Source: Rhabditoides inermis
Taxonomy: Eukaryota; Nematoda; Chromadorea; Rhabditida; Rhabditidae
Assembly: GCA_963966185.1 (NCBI GenBank)
Contig: CAWZYM010000205.1
Coordinates: 946,001 to 1,010,000 of the forward strand
Direction: 5' to 3'
DNA length: 64,000 nucleotides
Shown here: positions 33,693 to 45,806 of the stretch, piece by piece
Layout: the number at the start of each line of letters is the position of its first letter
Position numbering within the stretch: the first letter of the stretch is position 1
Made by a program: the position numbers and the translations under genes
The notes under the pieces: model-generated
Databases searched by the model: none
The model's input: only the letters and a program-made list of their open reading frames with translations
What the model was told of the DNA's origin: nothing

Positions 33693-36600
33693 CGCGAGAG
33701 GCAGGGGGTAGAAAAAGACAGAAGGGGAAGAGTGAGAGATCCTCTGATTCGAGGCCAAGTTTACGATGAGACTCGAGAATCCCCTAAGGCGCCAAGTTTG
33801 ATTACCAGCCGGGCCGCCAGGAATCGTGCGAGAGGCAGGGGGTAGAAAAAGACAGAAGGGGAAGAGTGAGAGATCCTCTGATTCGAGGCCAAGTTTACGA
33901 TGAGACTCGAGAATTCCCTAAGGCGCCAAGTTTGAATACCAGCCGGGCCGCCAGGAATCGTGCGAGAGGCAGGGGGTAGAAAAAGACAGAAGGGGAAGAG
34001 TGAGAGATCCTCTGATTCGAGGCCAAGTTTATTACGATGAGACTCGAGAATTCCCTAAGGCGCCAAGTTTGATTACCAGCCGGGCCGCCAGGAATCGTGC
34101 GAGAGGCAGGGGATAGAAAAAGACAGAAGGGGAAGAGTGAGAGATCCTCTGATTCGAGGCCAAGTTTACGATGAGACTCGAGAATTCCCTAAGGCGCCAA
34201 GTTTGATTACCAGCCGGGCCGCCAGGAATCGTGCGAGAGGCAGGGGGTAGAAAGAGACAGGTGGGGAAGAGTGAGAGATCCTCTGATTCGAGGCCAAGTT
34301 TACGATGAGACTCGAGAATTCCCTAAGGCGCCAAGTTTGATTACCAGCCGGGCCGCCAGGAATCGTGCGAGAGGCAGGGGGTAGAAAGAGACAGGTGGGG
34401 AAGAGTGAGAGATCCTCTGATTCGAGGCCAAGTTTACGATGAGACTCGAGAATTCCCTAAGGCGCCAAGTTTGATTACGAGCCGGGCCGCCAGGAATCGT
34501 GCGAGAGGCAGGGGTTAGAAAGAGACAGGTGGGGAAGAGTGAGAGATCCTCTGATTCGAGGCCAAGTTTACGATGAGACTCGAGAAATCCCTAAGGCGCC
34601 AAGTTTGATTACCAGCCGGGCCGCCAGGAATCGTGCGAGAGGCAGGGGGTAGAAAAAGACAGAAGGGGAAGAGTGAGAGATCCTCTGATTCGAGGCCAAG
34701 TTTACGATGAGACTCGAGAATTCCCTAAGGCGCCAAGTTTGATTACCAGCCGGGCCGCCAGGAATCGTGCGAGAGGCAGGGGGTAGAAAAAGACAGAAGG
34801 GGAAGAGTGAGAGATCCTCTGATTCGAGGCCAAGTTTACGATGAGACTCGAGAATCCCCTAAGGCGCCAAGTTTGATTACCAGCCGGGCCGCCAGGAATC
34901 GTGCGAGAGGCAGGGGGTAGAAAAAGACAGAAGGGGAAGAGTGAGAGATCCTCTGATTCGAGGCCAAGTTTACGATGAGACTCGAGAATTCCCTAAGGCG
35001 CCAAGTATGATTACCAGCCGGGCCGCCAGGAATCGTGCGAGAGGCAGGGGGTAGAAAAAGACAGAAGGGGAAGAGTGAGAGATCCTCTGATTCGAGGCCA
35101 AGTTTACGATGAGACTCGAGAATTCCCTAAGGCGCCAAGTTTGAATACCAGCCGGGCCGCCAGGAATCGTGCGAGAGGCAGGGGGTAGAAAAAGACAGAA
35201 GGGGAAGAGTGAGAGATCCTCTGATTCGAGGCCAAGTTTATTACGATGAGACTCGAGAATTCCCTAAGGCGCCAAGTTTGATTACCAGCCGGGCCGCCAG
35301 GAATCGTGCGAGAGGCAGGGGATAGAAAAAGACAGAAGGGGAAGAGTGAGAGATCCTCTGATTCGAGGCCAAGTTTACGATGAGACTCGAGAATTCCCTA
35401 AGGCGCCAAGTTTGATTACCAGCCGGGCCGCCAGGAATCGTGCGAGAGGCAGGGGGTAGAAAGAGACAGGTGGGGAAGAGTGAGAGATCCTCTGATTCGA
35501 GGCCAAGTTTACGATGAGACTCGAGAATTCCCTAAGGCGCCAAGTTTGATTACGAGCCGGGCCGCCAGGAATCGTGCGAGAGGCAGGGGGTAGAAAGAGA
35601 CAGGTGGGGAAGAGTGAGAGATCCTCTGGTTCGAGGCCAAGTTTACGATGAGACTCGAGAATTCCCTAAGGCGCCAAGTTTGATTACGAGCCGGGCCGCC
35701 AGGAATCGTGCGAGAGGCAGGGGGTAGAAAGAGACAGGTGGGGAAGAGTGAGAGATCCTCTGGTTCGAGGCCAAGTTTACGATGAGACTCGAGAATTCCC
35801 TAAGGCGCCAAGTTTGATTACCAGCCGGGCCGCCAGGAATCGTGCGAGAGGCAGGGGGTAGAAAGAGACAGGTGGGGAAGAGTGAGAGATCCTCTGATTC
35901 GAGGCCAAGTTTACGATGAGACTCGAGAATTCCCTAAGGCGCCAAGTTTGATTACCAGCCGGGCCGCCAGGAATCGTGCGAGAGGCAGGGGGTAGAAAGA
36001 GACAGGTGGGGAAGAGTGAGAGATCCTCTGATTCGAGGCCAAGTTTACGATGAGACTCGAGAATTCCCTAAGGCGCCAAGTTTGATTACGAGCCGGGCCG
36101 CCAGGAATCGTGCGAGAGGCAGGGGTTAGAAAGAGACAGGTGGGGAAGAGTGAGAGATCCTCTGATTCGAGGCCAAGTTTACGATGAGACTCGAGAAATC
36201 CCTAAGGCGCCAAGTTTGATTACCAGCCGGGCCGCCAGGAATCGTGCGAGAGGCAGGGGGTAGAAAAAGACAGAAGGGGAAGAGTGAGAGATCCTCTGAT
36301 TCGAGGCCAAGTTTACGATGAGACTCGAGAATTCCCTAAGGCGCCAAGTTTGATTACCAGCCGGGCCGTCAGGAATCGTGCGAGAGGCAGGGGGTAGAAA
36401 AAGACAGAAGGGGAAGAGTGAGAGATCCTCTGATTCGAGGCCAAGTTTACGATGAGACTCGAGAATCCCCTAAGGCGCCAAGTTTGATTACCAGCCGGGC
36501 CGCCAGGAATCGTGCGAGAGGCAGGGGGTAGAAAAAGACAGAAGGGGAAGAGTGAGAGATCCTCTGATTCGAGGCCAAGTTTACGATGAGACTCGAGAAT

Positions 36601-38504
36601 TCCCTAAGGCGCCAAGTATGATTACCAGCCGGGCCGCCAGGAATCGTGCGAGAGGCAGGGGGTAGAAAAAGACAGAAGGGGAAGAGTGAGAGATCCTCTG
36701 ATTCGAGGCCAAGTTTACGATGAGACTCGAGAATTCCCTAAGGCGCCAAGTTTGAATACCAGCCGGGCCGCCAGGAATCGTGCGAGAGGCAGGGGGTAGA
36801 AAAAGACAGAAGGGGAAGAGTGAGAGATCCTCTGATTCGAGGCCAAGTTTATTACGATGAGACTCGAGAATTCCCTAAGGCGCCAAGTTTGATTACCAGC
36901 CGGGCCGCCAGGAATCGTGCGAGAGGCAGGGGATAGAAAAAGACAGAAGGGGAAGAGTGAGAGATCCTCTGATTCGAGGCCAAGTTTACGATGAGACTCG
37001 AGAATTCCCTAAGGCGCCAAGTTTGATTACCAGCCGGGCCGCCAGGAATCGTGCGAGAGGCAGGGGGTAGAAAAAGACAGAAGGGGAAGAGTGAGAGATC
37101 CTCTGATTCGAGGCCAAGTTTACGATGAGACTCGAGAATTCCCTAAGGCGCCAAGTTTTATTACCAGCCGGGCCGCCAGGAATCGTGCGAGAGGCAGGGG
37201 GTAGAAAGAGACAGATGGGGAAGAGTGAGAGATCCTCTGATTCGAGGCCAAGTTTACGATGAGACTCGAGAAATCCCTAAGGCGCCAAGTTTGATTACCA
37301 GCCGGGCCGCCAGGAATCGTGCGAGAGGCAGGGGGTAGAAAAAGACAGAAGGGGAAGAGTGAGAGATCCTCTGATTCGAGGCCAAGTTTACGAGGAGACT
37401 CGAGAATTCCCTAAGGCGCCAAGTTTGATTACCAGCCGGGCCCCCTGGGATCGTGCGAGAGGCAGGGGGTAGAAAAAGACAGAAGGGGAAGAGTGAGAGA
37501 TCCTCTGATTCGAGGCCAAGTTTACGATGAGACTCGAGAAATCCCTAAGGCGCCAAGTTTGATTACCAGCCGGGCCGCCAGGAATCGTGCGAGAGGCAGG
37601 GAGTAGAAAAAGACAGAAGGGGAAGAGTGAGAGATCCTCTGATTCGAGGCCAAGTTTACGATGAGACTCGAGAATTCCCTAAGGCGCCAAGTTTGATTAC
37701 CAGCCGGGCCGCCAGGAATCGTGCGAGAGGCAGGGGGTAGAAAAAGACAGAAGGGGAAGAGTGAGAGATCCTCTGATTCGAGGCCAAGTTTACGATGAGA
37801 CTCGAGAATTCCCTAAGGCGCCAAGTTTTATTACCAGCCGGGCCGCCAGGAATCGTGCGAGAGGCAGGGGGTAGAAAAAGACAGAAGGGGAAGAGTGAGA
37901 GATCCTCTGATTCGAGGCCAAGTTTACGATGAGACTCGAGAATTCCCTAAGGCGCCAAGTTTGATTACCAGCCGGGCCGCCAGGAATCGTGCGAGAGGCA
38001 GGGGGTAGAAAAAGACAGAAGGGGAAGAGTGAGAGATCCTCTGATTCGAGGCCAAGTTTACGATGAGACTCGAGAATTCCCTAAGGCGCCAAGTTTGATT
38101 ACCAGCCGGGCCGCCAGGAATCGTGCGAGAGGCAGGGGGTAGAAAGGGACAGGTGGGGAAGAGTGAGAGATCCTCTGATTCGAGGCCAAGTTTACGATGA
38201 GACTCGAGAATTCCCTAAGGCGCCAAGTTTGATTACCAGCCGGGCCGCCAGGAATCGTGCGAGAGGCAGGGGGTAGAAAGAGACAGGTGGGGAAGAGTGA
38301 GAGATCCTCTGATTCGAGGCCAAGTTTACGATGAGACTCGAGAATTCCCTAAGGCGCCAAGTTTGATTACCAGCCGGGCCGCCAGGAATCGTGCGAGAGG
38401 CAGGGGGTAGAAAGAGACAGGTGGGGAAGAGTGAGAGATCCTCTGATTCGAGGCCAAGTTTACGATGAGACTCGAGAACTCCCTAAGGCGCCAAGTTTGA
38501 TTAA
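33693..38504. repeat. 134-bp satellite, array 1 (about 36 units)
   Basis: Unit: GCGCCAAGTTTGATTACCAGC... through AGAGATCCTCTGATTCGAGG to GACTCGAGAATTCCCTAAG, 134 bp. Units differ by a few diagnostic changes (AGAAGGGG or AGGTGGGG; AATTCCC, AATCCCC or AAATCCC). A 3-bp insertion giving TTTATTACGATG recurs at about 34031, 35240 and 36851, that is 9 and then 12 units apart. The array therefore has higher-order structure. It starts near the end of the Naiad cluster and ends at TTTGATTA. Confidence 0.97.
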
Positions 38505-38949
38505 GTATGGGAAAGCAAGGGAGGAGAGGTGATCTTGAGGGATGAGGGATGAGGGTGACTAGCTGCGAGAAGGTGAGAGATGTATCGTACCTCGACGACG
38601 TCTTGGTTGCCTCTGTGGTGGATGTAGGCCGGTCCGATGGCGGATCCTCGGATGGGCAGACAGGGAGGGCAGGCGACCACTCTGCACGTGCCACTAGACA
38701 GTCAATGCCCACTCGCCGCCGTCATTTCTTCACATCCAAACCAACCAGACAATCTCACATTAGCATTCCCCGCCCCTTGACCGTGATGTGCCATTTTCCT
38801 CATTTACATGTTGCATGATATCGCGTCAGCGATCTTTGGTCGAGAACCACAGTTATAAAAACGATGTGAAAATTCACACGAGTGAAATTTGTTTTTCTAG
38901 ACCGATTTTTATCGGCCGTAATTCGGTGCGCCGTGAACAAATCAAGACG
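38505..38949. other. Satellite-flanking segment, duplicated at 45242-45687
   Basis: The last satellite units and about 445 bp beyond are repeated without visible change at 45199-45687. On the minus strand 38685-38591 could be an exon: acceptor CTGTCTAG, an open frame reading PPCLPIRGSAIGPAYIHH, then donor GTACG. No neighbouring exon was found, so this is weak. The end of the segment (38870-38949) matches the 3' flank of the MSP genes, then changes to an 11-bp repeat. Confidence 0.55.
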
Positions 38950-39012
38950 CCATATCCACGCCATCTCCACGCCATCTCCACGCCATCTCCACGCCATCTC
39001 CACGCCATACAC
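38949..39012. repeat. 11-bp tandem repeat CGCCATCTCCA
   Basis: Five near-perfect copies of CGCCATCTCCA start exactly where the MSP 3'-flank homology ends. A single copy of CACGCCATCTCC also follows the truncated MSP relic at 47176. Confidence 0.85.
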
Positions 39013-39277
39013 TATACAAATCTATGAGCCGTTCTTTAATCCTGCATTCCATGTGACTGAATAGGTCAATGATCAACTGATGAGACACAAGAGAAGAGAG
39101 TAAGAGAAAGTGCAGGGTGTTGTCGTCATTTCGTACACATACTCGCATCCCTGAAGTATCCTATCCTCTCCCTTATCCCACTTCGTCGTGATTTCATACA
39201 TATACACACTAGCATACCCTATAGTATCTTCTCCCATACCCTTTGTCGTTCCACTATCCAGTTGTGATTTCAAGTCA

Positions 39278-39600
39278 AGTCAAGTCAAGTGTTCATTCGG
39301 AATCGTTATAGCTGAATATGACAAGTGGGGGAAGACGATTCTTGATCGATAATTCTCCGATACTTGATCGATATTCTCTCCATAGATCATTAGAGTACCA
39401 TTGTTGATGTGACAGCGCCGGAGACTCATTTGCTTTGCACATAGTATCTCCTCGCGCCTGAACTGCTTCCACATGAGCTACTTCCCGCCGGCTCAATGGG
39501 TGTCTTGGGAAGGATTCTTGTCGATGCGCCCGATTATCCGGCAGCGGCGGGGCAAAATGAAGACCCGACCGCACGCCGCGGGGAAAGAAGAAGAATATTT
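39278..39600 (-). pseudogene. 3' end of a retroelement with an ACTTG pentamer tail
   Basis: Minus-strand frame ending RIVFPHLSYSAITIPNEHLT then stop, followed by four ACTTG units. It is homologous to the fragment at 1983-2050. The coding part upstream (to about 39474) is short and of unknown family. Confidence 0.5.
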
Positions 39601-39689
39601 GAAGTGATTTCATAGTTAGTATACTGTATCCTACTGTATACAGTATGCTGTATATACCCATACCTACAGTACCCTCTCCTGTTCTCTGT

Positions 39690-41700
39690 TCTAAATAAAT
39701 AAATAGTTTATTACCGCGTTGAGTACTTAGCGAGTGCATCATAGAAAACATAACAGTGCTTACGGTAGGAAAGTAAAAATGGGAAAAAAGAAGAAACATT
39801 CGAAGAGTAGACAAAAATAGATAAAATAAAAATAAGCAAACTACAAATGTCGAATTTTAGACATAGGATGCAAATGGGGATTGTCTACTAAGTGGGATTT
39901 CACGGTTTTCGCAGATTCAACAATATCAGATGGAAGTGAGTTCCATACTCCATAAACCCTCTGAAAAAAACGCGCTGCTCCGCAGAAACAAGTCATATGA
40001 CGGCAAAAGACGATATTTATGCGATGTGCGCGACCGAGTTGGGACTAGTGTAAAAAGACCAGAATAATTAAGAGAGGTTGCTTTAGTGATAACCTTGTGT
40101 ATGTACGCTACGTCATTTATAAAGCGGCGTTGTTCAAGAGTTTGAAGGCCAAGAAGCTGGAGGCGTTGGGGATAGGTGAGCGAGAACAAGCCAGCGCGTA
40201 TAGTATCGCTGCACTGACTCGATCCAGTTCACTGATCCCACATCCTGAGGGTTCCACAATTCAGTACAATACTCTAGCTTGCAGCGGAAATACGTTGTGT
40301 AAGCGGTGACAAGAACCTTCAAGTCTCTTGTACGATAAACTCTCAGAAAATCATTTATGGCATTTAGGGTGCCTTTAACAATGTTCGCAAAATGGTCATC
40401 AAAAATCAAGGACCCACACATAGTCACACCAAGGTCCCTAACAGAGTTAGCAGGTGCGAGCGTAGTGCCATGTGCTGTATACTCATGTTTGGGATTTCGG
40501 CGGCCTATGTGCAGTATCTGCGTTTTCTCGGTGGAGATCTGCAGACCCCATTCTAAAGCCCACTTTGCGACAGCGTCAATTGCTTTTTGAAACATAATTT
40601 TAGCCAAATTATCACCCGGATCAAAAGCGAAGTAGATTTTCAAATCGTCTGCGTATAGAGCACACTCGACATAATCAGGCAGGCTATCAACAATATTATT
40701 GATAAAGATATTGAAGAGTATGGGTCCAAGACACGACCCCTGCGGCACGCCACAGTTGACGAGTCGAGGAGACGAGAGCTCTTCTCTAACCATAACTTGT
40801 TGGCAACGGTCAGAAAGGAAGGCTCGAATTCACCCGAGAACGTTTCCACGAATGCCCAGCGAATGCAATTTTTTGAATAGTAGTTTATGATTGATTGTGT
40901 CGAAAGCTTTCTTAAAGTCGAAATAAATACAATCAATAACGAGGCCATTGGAAATATGTTTCAGCCAGTGACTATAACTATAACATTCAATAAGTTGTGC
41001 GTTGGTAGACCTTTTCTTACGAAAACCAAACTGTCTGGAAGAAATCAAGCTATTAGACTCGAGAAAATCAGTCATTTGCCTAACTATAATGCGCTCTAAT
41101 AATTTCGCTACACTACTTGTTAGGCTAATGGGACGATAGTTAGCTGGATTATCACGAGAACCCTTTTTATACAGCGGTTTTATATAAGCGACTTTCCAAA
41201 TATTGGGGATAGCGCACACTGATAGACATAGAAAAAAAAATCGAAAGCGGGAGACTTATTGTATCAACTGTATTTTTCAGAAAAGTGTGGGTGATTCCAT
41301 CGGGACTGGTATTGATTTTTGAATCCAATCGTTGTATGGTCATGTGAACAAGTGCATAAGAAACGTCAATCATGGTGAGTTGATTCGAGAGAGAGGGAAG
41401 GGCAGAGCCGGTCGGAGCAACACTTCCACCAGAGAATATCGAGTCGAAGTATTCCCCGAACACCTCCGCTTTTTCCCTCGAATCATGGACCAACTCACCA
41501 TTGTGTGACAGCGAGCTGATACCATCAGCAGGAAACATCTTTTTTCTAACATCCTTGTATAATGCGCGTTTATTGTTACCGTTGATAAGTTTCGCTTGTT
41601 CTTCTTCCACTACCACCATAAAAATGTGAAATGACGCGCAAACACACACACAAACAATAGCAAGTGACAACATAGAAAAGATGAATTACTAAATATTCTA
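39690..41700 (-). pseudogene. Decayed, 5'-truncated non-LTR retrotransposon (LINE) reverse transcriptase
   Basis: Minus-strand RT in four blocks: 41673-41210 (N-terminal RT region, NTSPDGIT), 41219-40833 (KPLYKKGSRDNPANYRPISL, FGFRKKRSTNAQL, FDFKKAFDTINHKLL), 40829-40160 (GVPQGSCLGPILFNIFIN, catalytic YADD in CALYADDLKIYF), and 40189-39841 (C-terminal region ending SKIRHL then TAG at 39841). Breaks: TGA at 40830-40832 where Trp is expected, and frameshifts near 41210 and 40165. The endonuclease and ORF1 are missing. A TTTA tandem tail is at about 39690. The motifs fit a CR1/jockey-like RT. It separates the two satellite arrays. Confidence 0.85.
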
Positions 41701-41987
41701 ACTATTACTAATCGAACACATCATCTACTCAACAGTAATTGCACATATTTGTATTGACGTCGTTTTGGAGTCTTGGTGAAGATGATGATGTGGATCTGTT
41801 TGAATGAGAAAGGAAGCGAGAGAGAGAGAAAGAGAGAGAGACAGACAGAGAGAGACAAAGAGAGAGACAGAGAGAAATAAAAAAATAGTAACAATATAGT
41901 AATAGTTTAGTGTTTAGTCTTCTCATGAAAAAAATGAGAGAGAGAGAACACTGACTGTGAGATCATCTGATTCCTGAGGCCATACTG
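41700..41987. other. AG-repeat-rich spacer before satellite array 2
   Basis: Imperfect GAGA microsatellite at about 41815-41875 and 41936-41948, otherwise AT-rich unique sequence. No gene seen. Confidence 0.5.
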
Positions 41988-44900
41988 AGGCCAAGTTTAC
42001 GATGAGACTCGAGAATTCCCTAAGGCGCCAAGTTTGATTACCAGCCGGGCCGCCAGGAATCGTGCGAGAGGCAGGGAGTAGAAAAAGACAGAAGGGGAAG
42101 AGTGAGAGATCCTCTGATTCGAGGCCAAGTTCACGATGAGACTCGAGAATTCCCTAAGGCGCCAAGTTTGATTACCAGCCGGGCCGCCAGGAATCGTGCG
42201 AGAGGCAGGGGGTAGAAAGAAAAAGGTGGGGAAGAGTGAGAGATCCTCTGGTTCGAGGCCAAGTTTACGATGAGACTCGAGAATTCCCTAAGGCGCCAAG
42301 TTTGATTACCAGCCGGGCCGCCAGGAATCGTGCGAGAGGCAGGGGGTAGAAAGAGACAGGTGGGGAAGAGTGAGAGATCCTCTGATTCGAGGCCAAGTTT
42401 ACGATGAGACTCGAGAATTCCCTAAGGCGGCAAGTTTGATTACCAGCCGGGCCGCCAGGAATCGTGCGAGAGGCAGGGGGTAGAAAGAGACAGGTGGGGA
42501 AGAGTGAGAGATCCTCTGATTCGAGGCCAAGTTTACGATGAGACTCGAGAATTCCCTAAGGCGCCAAGTTTGATTACGAGCCGGGCCGCCAGGAATCGTG
42601 CGAGAGGCAGGGGTTAGAAAGAGACAGGTGGGGAAGAGTGAGAGATCCTCTGATTCGAGGCCAAGTTTACGATGAGACTCGAGAAATCCCTAAGGCGCCA
42701 AGTTTGATTACCAGCCGGGCCGCCAGGAATCGTGCGAGAGGCAGGGGGTAGAAAAAGACAGAAGGGGAAGAGTGAGAGATCCTCTGATTCGAGGCCAAGT
42801 TTACGATGAGACTCGAGAATTCCCTAAGGCGCCAAGTTTGATTACCAGCCGGGCCGCCAGGAATCGTGCGAGAGGCAGGGGGTAGAAAAAGACAGAAGGG
42901 GAAGAGTGAGAGATCCTCTGATTCGAGGCCAAGTTTACGATGAGACTCGAGAATCCCCTAAGGCGCCAAGTTTGATTACCAGCCGGGCCGCCAGGAATCG
43001 TGCGAGAGGCAGGGGGTAGAAAAAGACAGAAGGGGAAGAGTGAGAGATCCTCTGATTCGAGGCCAAGTTTACGATGAGACTCGAGAATTCCCTAAGGCGC
43101 CAAGTTTGATTACCAGCCGGGCCGCCAGGAATCGTGCGAGAGGCAGGGGGTAGAAAAAGACAGAAGGGGAAGAGTGAGAGATCCTCTGATTCGAGGCCAA
43201 GTTTACGATGAGACTCGAGAATCCCCTAAGGCGCCAAGTTTGATTACCAGCCGGGCCGCCAGGAATCGTGCGAGAGGCAGGGGGTAGAAAAAGACAGAAG
43301 GGGAAGAGTGAGAGATCCTCTGATTCGAGGCCAAGTTTACGATGAGACTCGAGAATTCCCTAAGGCGCCAAGTATGATTACCAGCCGGGCCGCCAGGAAT
43401 CGTGCGAGAGGCAGGGGGTAGAAAAAGACAGAAGGGGAAGAGTGAGAGATCCTCTGATTCGAGGCCAAGTTTACGATGAGACTCGAGAATTCCCTAAGGC
43501 GCCAAGTTTGAATACCAGCCGGGCCGCCAGGAATCGTGCGAGAGGCAGGGGGTAGAAAAAGACAGAAGGGGAAGAGTGAGAGATCCTCTGATTCGAGGCC
43601 AAGTTTACGATGAGACTCGAGAATCCCCTAAGGCGCCAAGTTTGATTACCAGCCGGGCCGCCAGGAATCGTGCGAGAGGCAGGGGGTAGAAAAAGACAGA
43701 AGGGGAAGAGTGAGAGATCCTCTGATTCGAGGCCAAGTTTACGATGAGACTCGAGAATTCCCTAAGGCGCCAAGTTTGATTACCAGCCGGGCCGCCAGGA
43801 ATCGTGCGAGAGGCAGGGGGTAGAAAAAGACAGAAGGGGAAGAGTGAGAGATCCTCTGATTCGAGGCCAAGTTTACGATGAGACTCGAGAATCCCCTAAG
43901 GCGCCAAGTTTGATTACCAGCCGGGCCGCCAGGAATCGTGCGAGAGGCAGGGGGTAGAAAAAGACAGAAGGGGAAGAGTGAGAGATCCTCTGATTCGAGG
44001 CCAAGTTTACGATGAGACTCGAGAATTCCCTAAGGCGCCAAGTATGATTACCAGCCGGGCCGCCAGGAATCGTGCGAGAGGCAGGGGGTAGAAAAAGACA
44101 GAAGGGGAAGAGTGAGAGATCCTCTGATTCGAGGCCAAGTTTACGATGAGACTCGAGAATTCCCTAAGGCGCCAAGTTTGAATACCAGCCGGGCCGCCAG
44201 GAATCGTGCGAGAGGCAGGGGGTAGAAAAAGACAGAAGGGGAAGAGTGAGAGATCCTCTGATTCGAGGCCAAGTTTATTACGATGAGACTCGAGAATTCC
44301 CTAAGGCGCCAAGTTTGATTACCAGCCGGGCCGCCAGGAATCGTGCGAGAGGCAGGGGGTAGAAAAAGACAGAAGGGGAAGAGTGAGAGATCCTCTGATT
44401 CGAGGCCAAGTTTACGATGAGACTCGAGAATTCCCTAAGGCGCCAAGTTTGATTACCAGCCGGGCCGCCAGGAATCGTGCGAGAGGCAGGGGGTAGAAAA
44501 AGACAGAAGGGGGAAGAGTGAGAGATCCTCTGATTCGAGGCCAAGTGTACGATGAGACTCGAGAATTCCCTAAGGCGCCAAGTTTGATTACCAGCCGGGC
44601 CGCCAGGAATCGTGCGAGAGGCAGGGGGTAGAAAGAGACAGATGGGGAAGAGTGAGAGATCCTCTGATTCGAGGCCAAGTTTACGATGAGACTCGAGAAA
44701 TCCCTAAGGCGCCAAGTTTGATTACCAGCCGGGCCGCCAGGAATCGTGCGAGAGGCAGGGGGTAGAAAAAGACAGAAGGGGAAGAGTGAGAGATCCTCTG
44801 ATTCGAGGCCAAGTTTACGATGAGACTCGAGAATTCCCTAAGGCGCCAAGTTTGATTACCAGCCGGGCCGCCAGGAATCGTGCGAGAGGCAGGGGGTAGA

Positions 44901-45241
44901 AAAAGACAGAAGGGGAAGAGTGAGAGATCCTCTGATTCGAGGCCAAGTTTACGATGAGACTCGAGAATTCCCTAAGGCGCCAAGTTTGATTACCAGCCGG
45001 GCCGCCGGGGGTAGAAAAAGACAGAAGGGGAAGAGTGAGAGATCCTCTGATTCGAGGCCAAGTTTACGATGAGACTCGAGAATTCCCTAAGGCGCCAAGT
45101 TTGATTACCAGCCGGGCCGCCAGGAATCGTGCGAGAGGCAGGGGGTAGAAAGAGACAGGTGGGGAAGAGTGAGAGATCCTCTGATTCGAGGCCAAGTTTA
45201 CGATGAGACTCGAGAACTCCCTAAGGCGCCAAGTTTGATTA
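41988..45241. repeat. 134-bp satellite, array 2 (about 24 units)
   Basis: Same unit and variants as the first array, same orientation, ending with the identical terminal variant (GAGAACTCCC) and the identical flank AAGTATGGGAAAGC. One unit is shortened near 45005 (GCCGCCGGGGGTAG). The TTTATTACGATG variant occurs once, near 44277. Confidence 0.97.
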
Positions 45242-45806
45242 AGTATGGGAAAGCAAGGGAGGAGAGGTGATCTTGAGGGATGAGGGATGAGGGTGACTAG
45301 CTGCGAGAAGGTGAGAGATGTATCGTACCTCGACGACGTCTTGGTTGCCTCTGTGGTGGATGTAGGCCGGTCCGATGGCGGATCCTCGGATGGGCAGACA
45401 GGGAGGGCAGGCGACCACTCTGCACGTGCCACTAGACAGTCAATGCCCACTCGCCGCCGTCATTTCTTCACATCCAAACCAACCAGACAATCTCACATTA
45501 GCATTCCCCGCCCCTTGACCGTGATGTGCCATTTTCCTCATTTACATGTTGCATGATATCGCGTCAGCGATCTTTGGTCGAGAACCACAGTTATAAAAAC
45601 GATGTGAAAATTCACACGAGTGAAATTTGTTTTTCTAGACCGATTTTTATCGGCCGTAATTCGGTGCGCCGTGAACAAATCAAGACGTACCGAAATTCCG
45701 AAACGTATTTATTTATCATCTCCCTGTGTGATAAACGGTTAAAAGCACGTGCGTAAAATCGAAATGAACTAATTGTGGGTGGTAAGTAAGAGTGAGGTGA
45801 GGGGAG
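45242..45806. other. Copy of the satellite-flanking segment plus MSP 3' flank
   Basis: Positions 45242-45687 repeat 38505-38949. From about 45590 the sequence is also the reverse complement of the region after MSP copy 1 (16500-16630), so two duplications overlap here. The MSP 3' untranslated region with its polyadenylation signal lies at 45690-45806 (minus strand). Confidence 0.75.

Noticed and set aside
33693..38504. CRISPR-like array
   Set aside because: The 134-bp units are contiguous tandem satellite with no unique spacers, in a eukaryotic genome.
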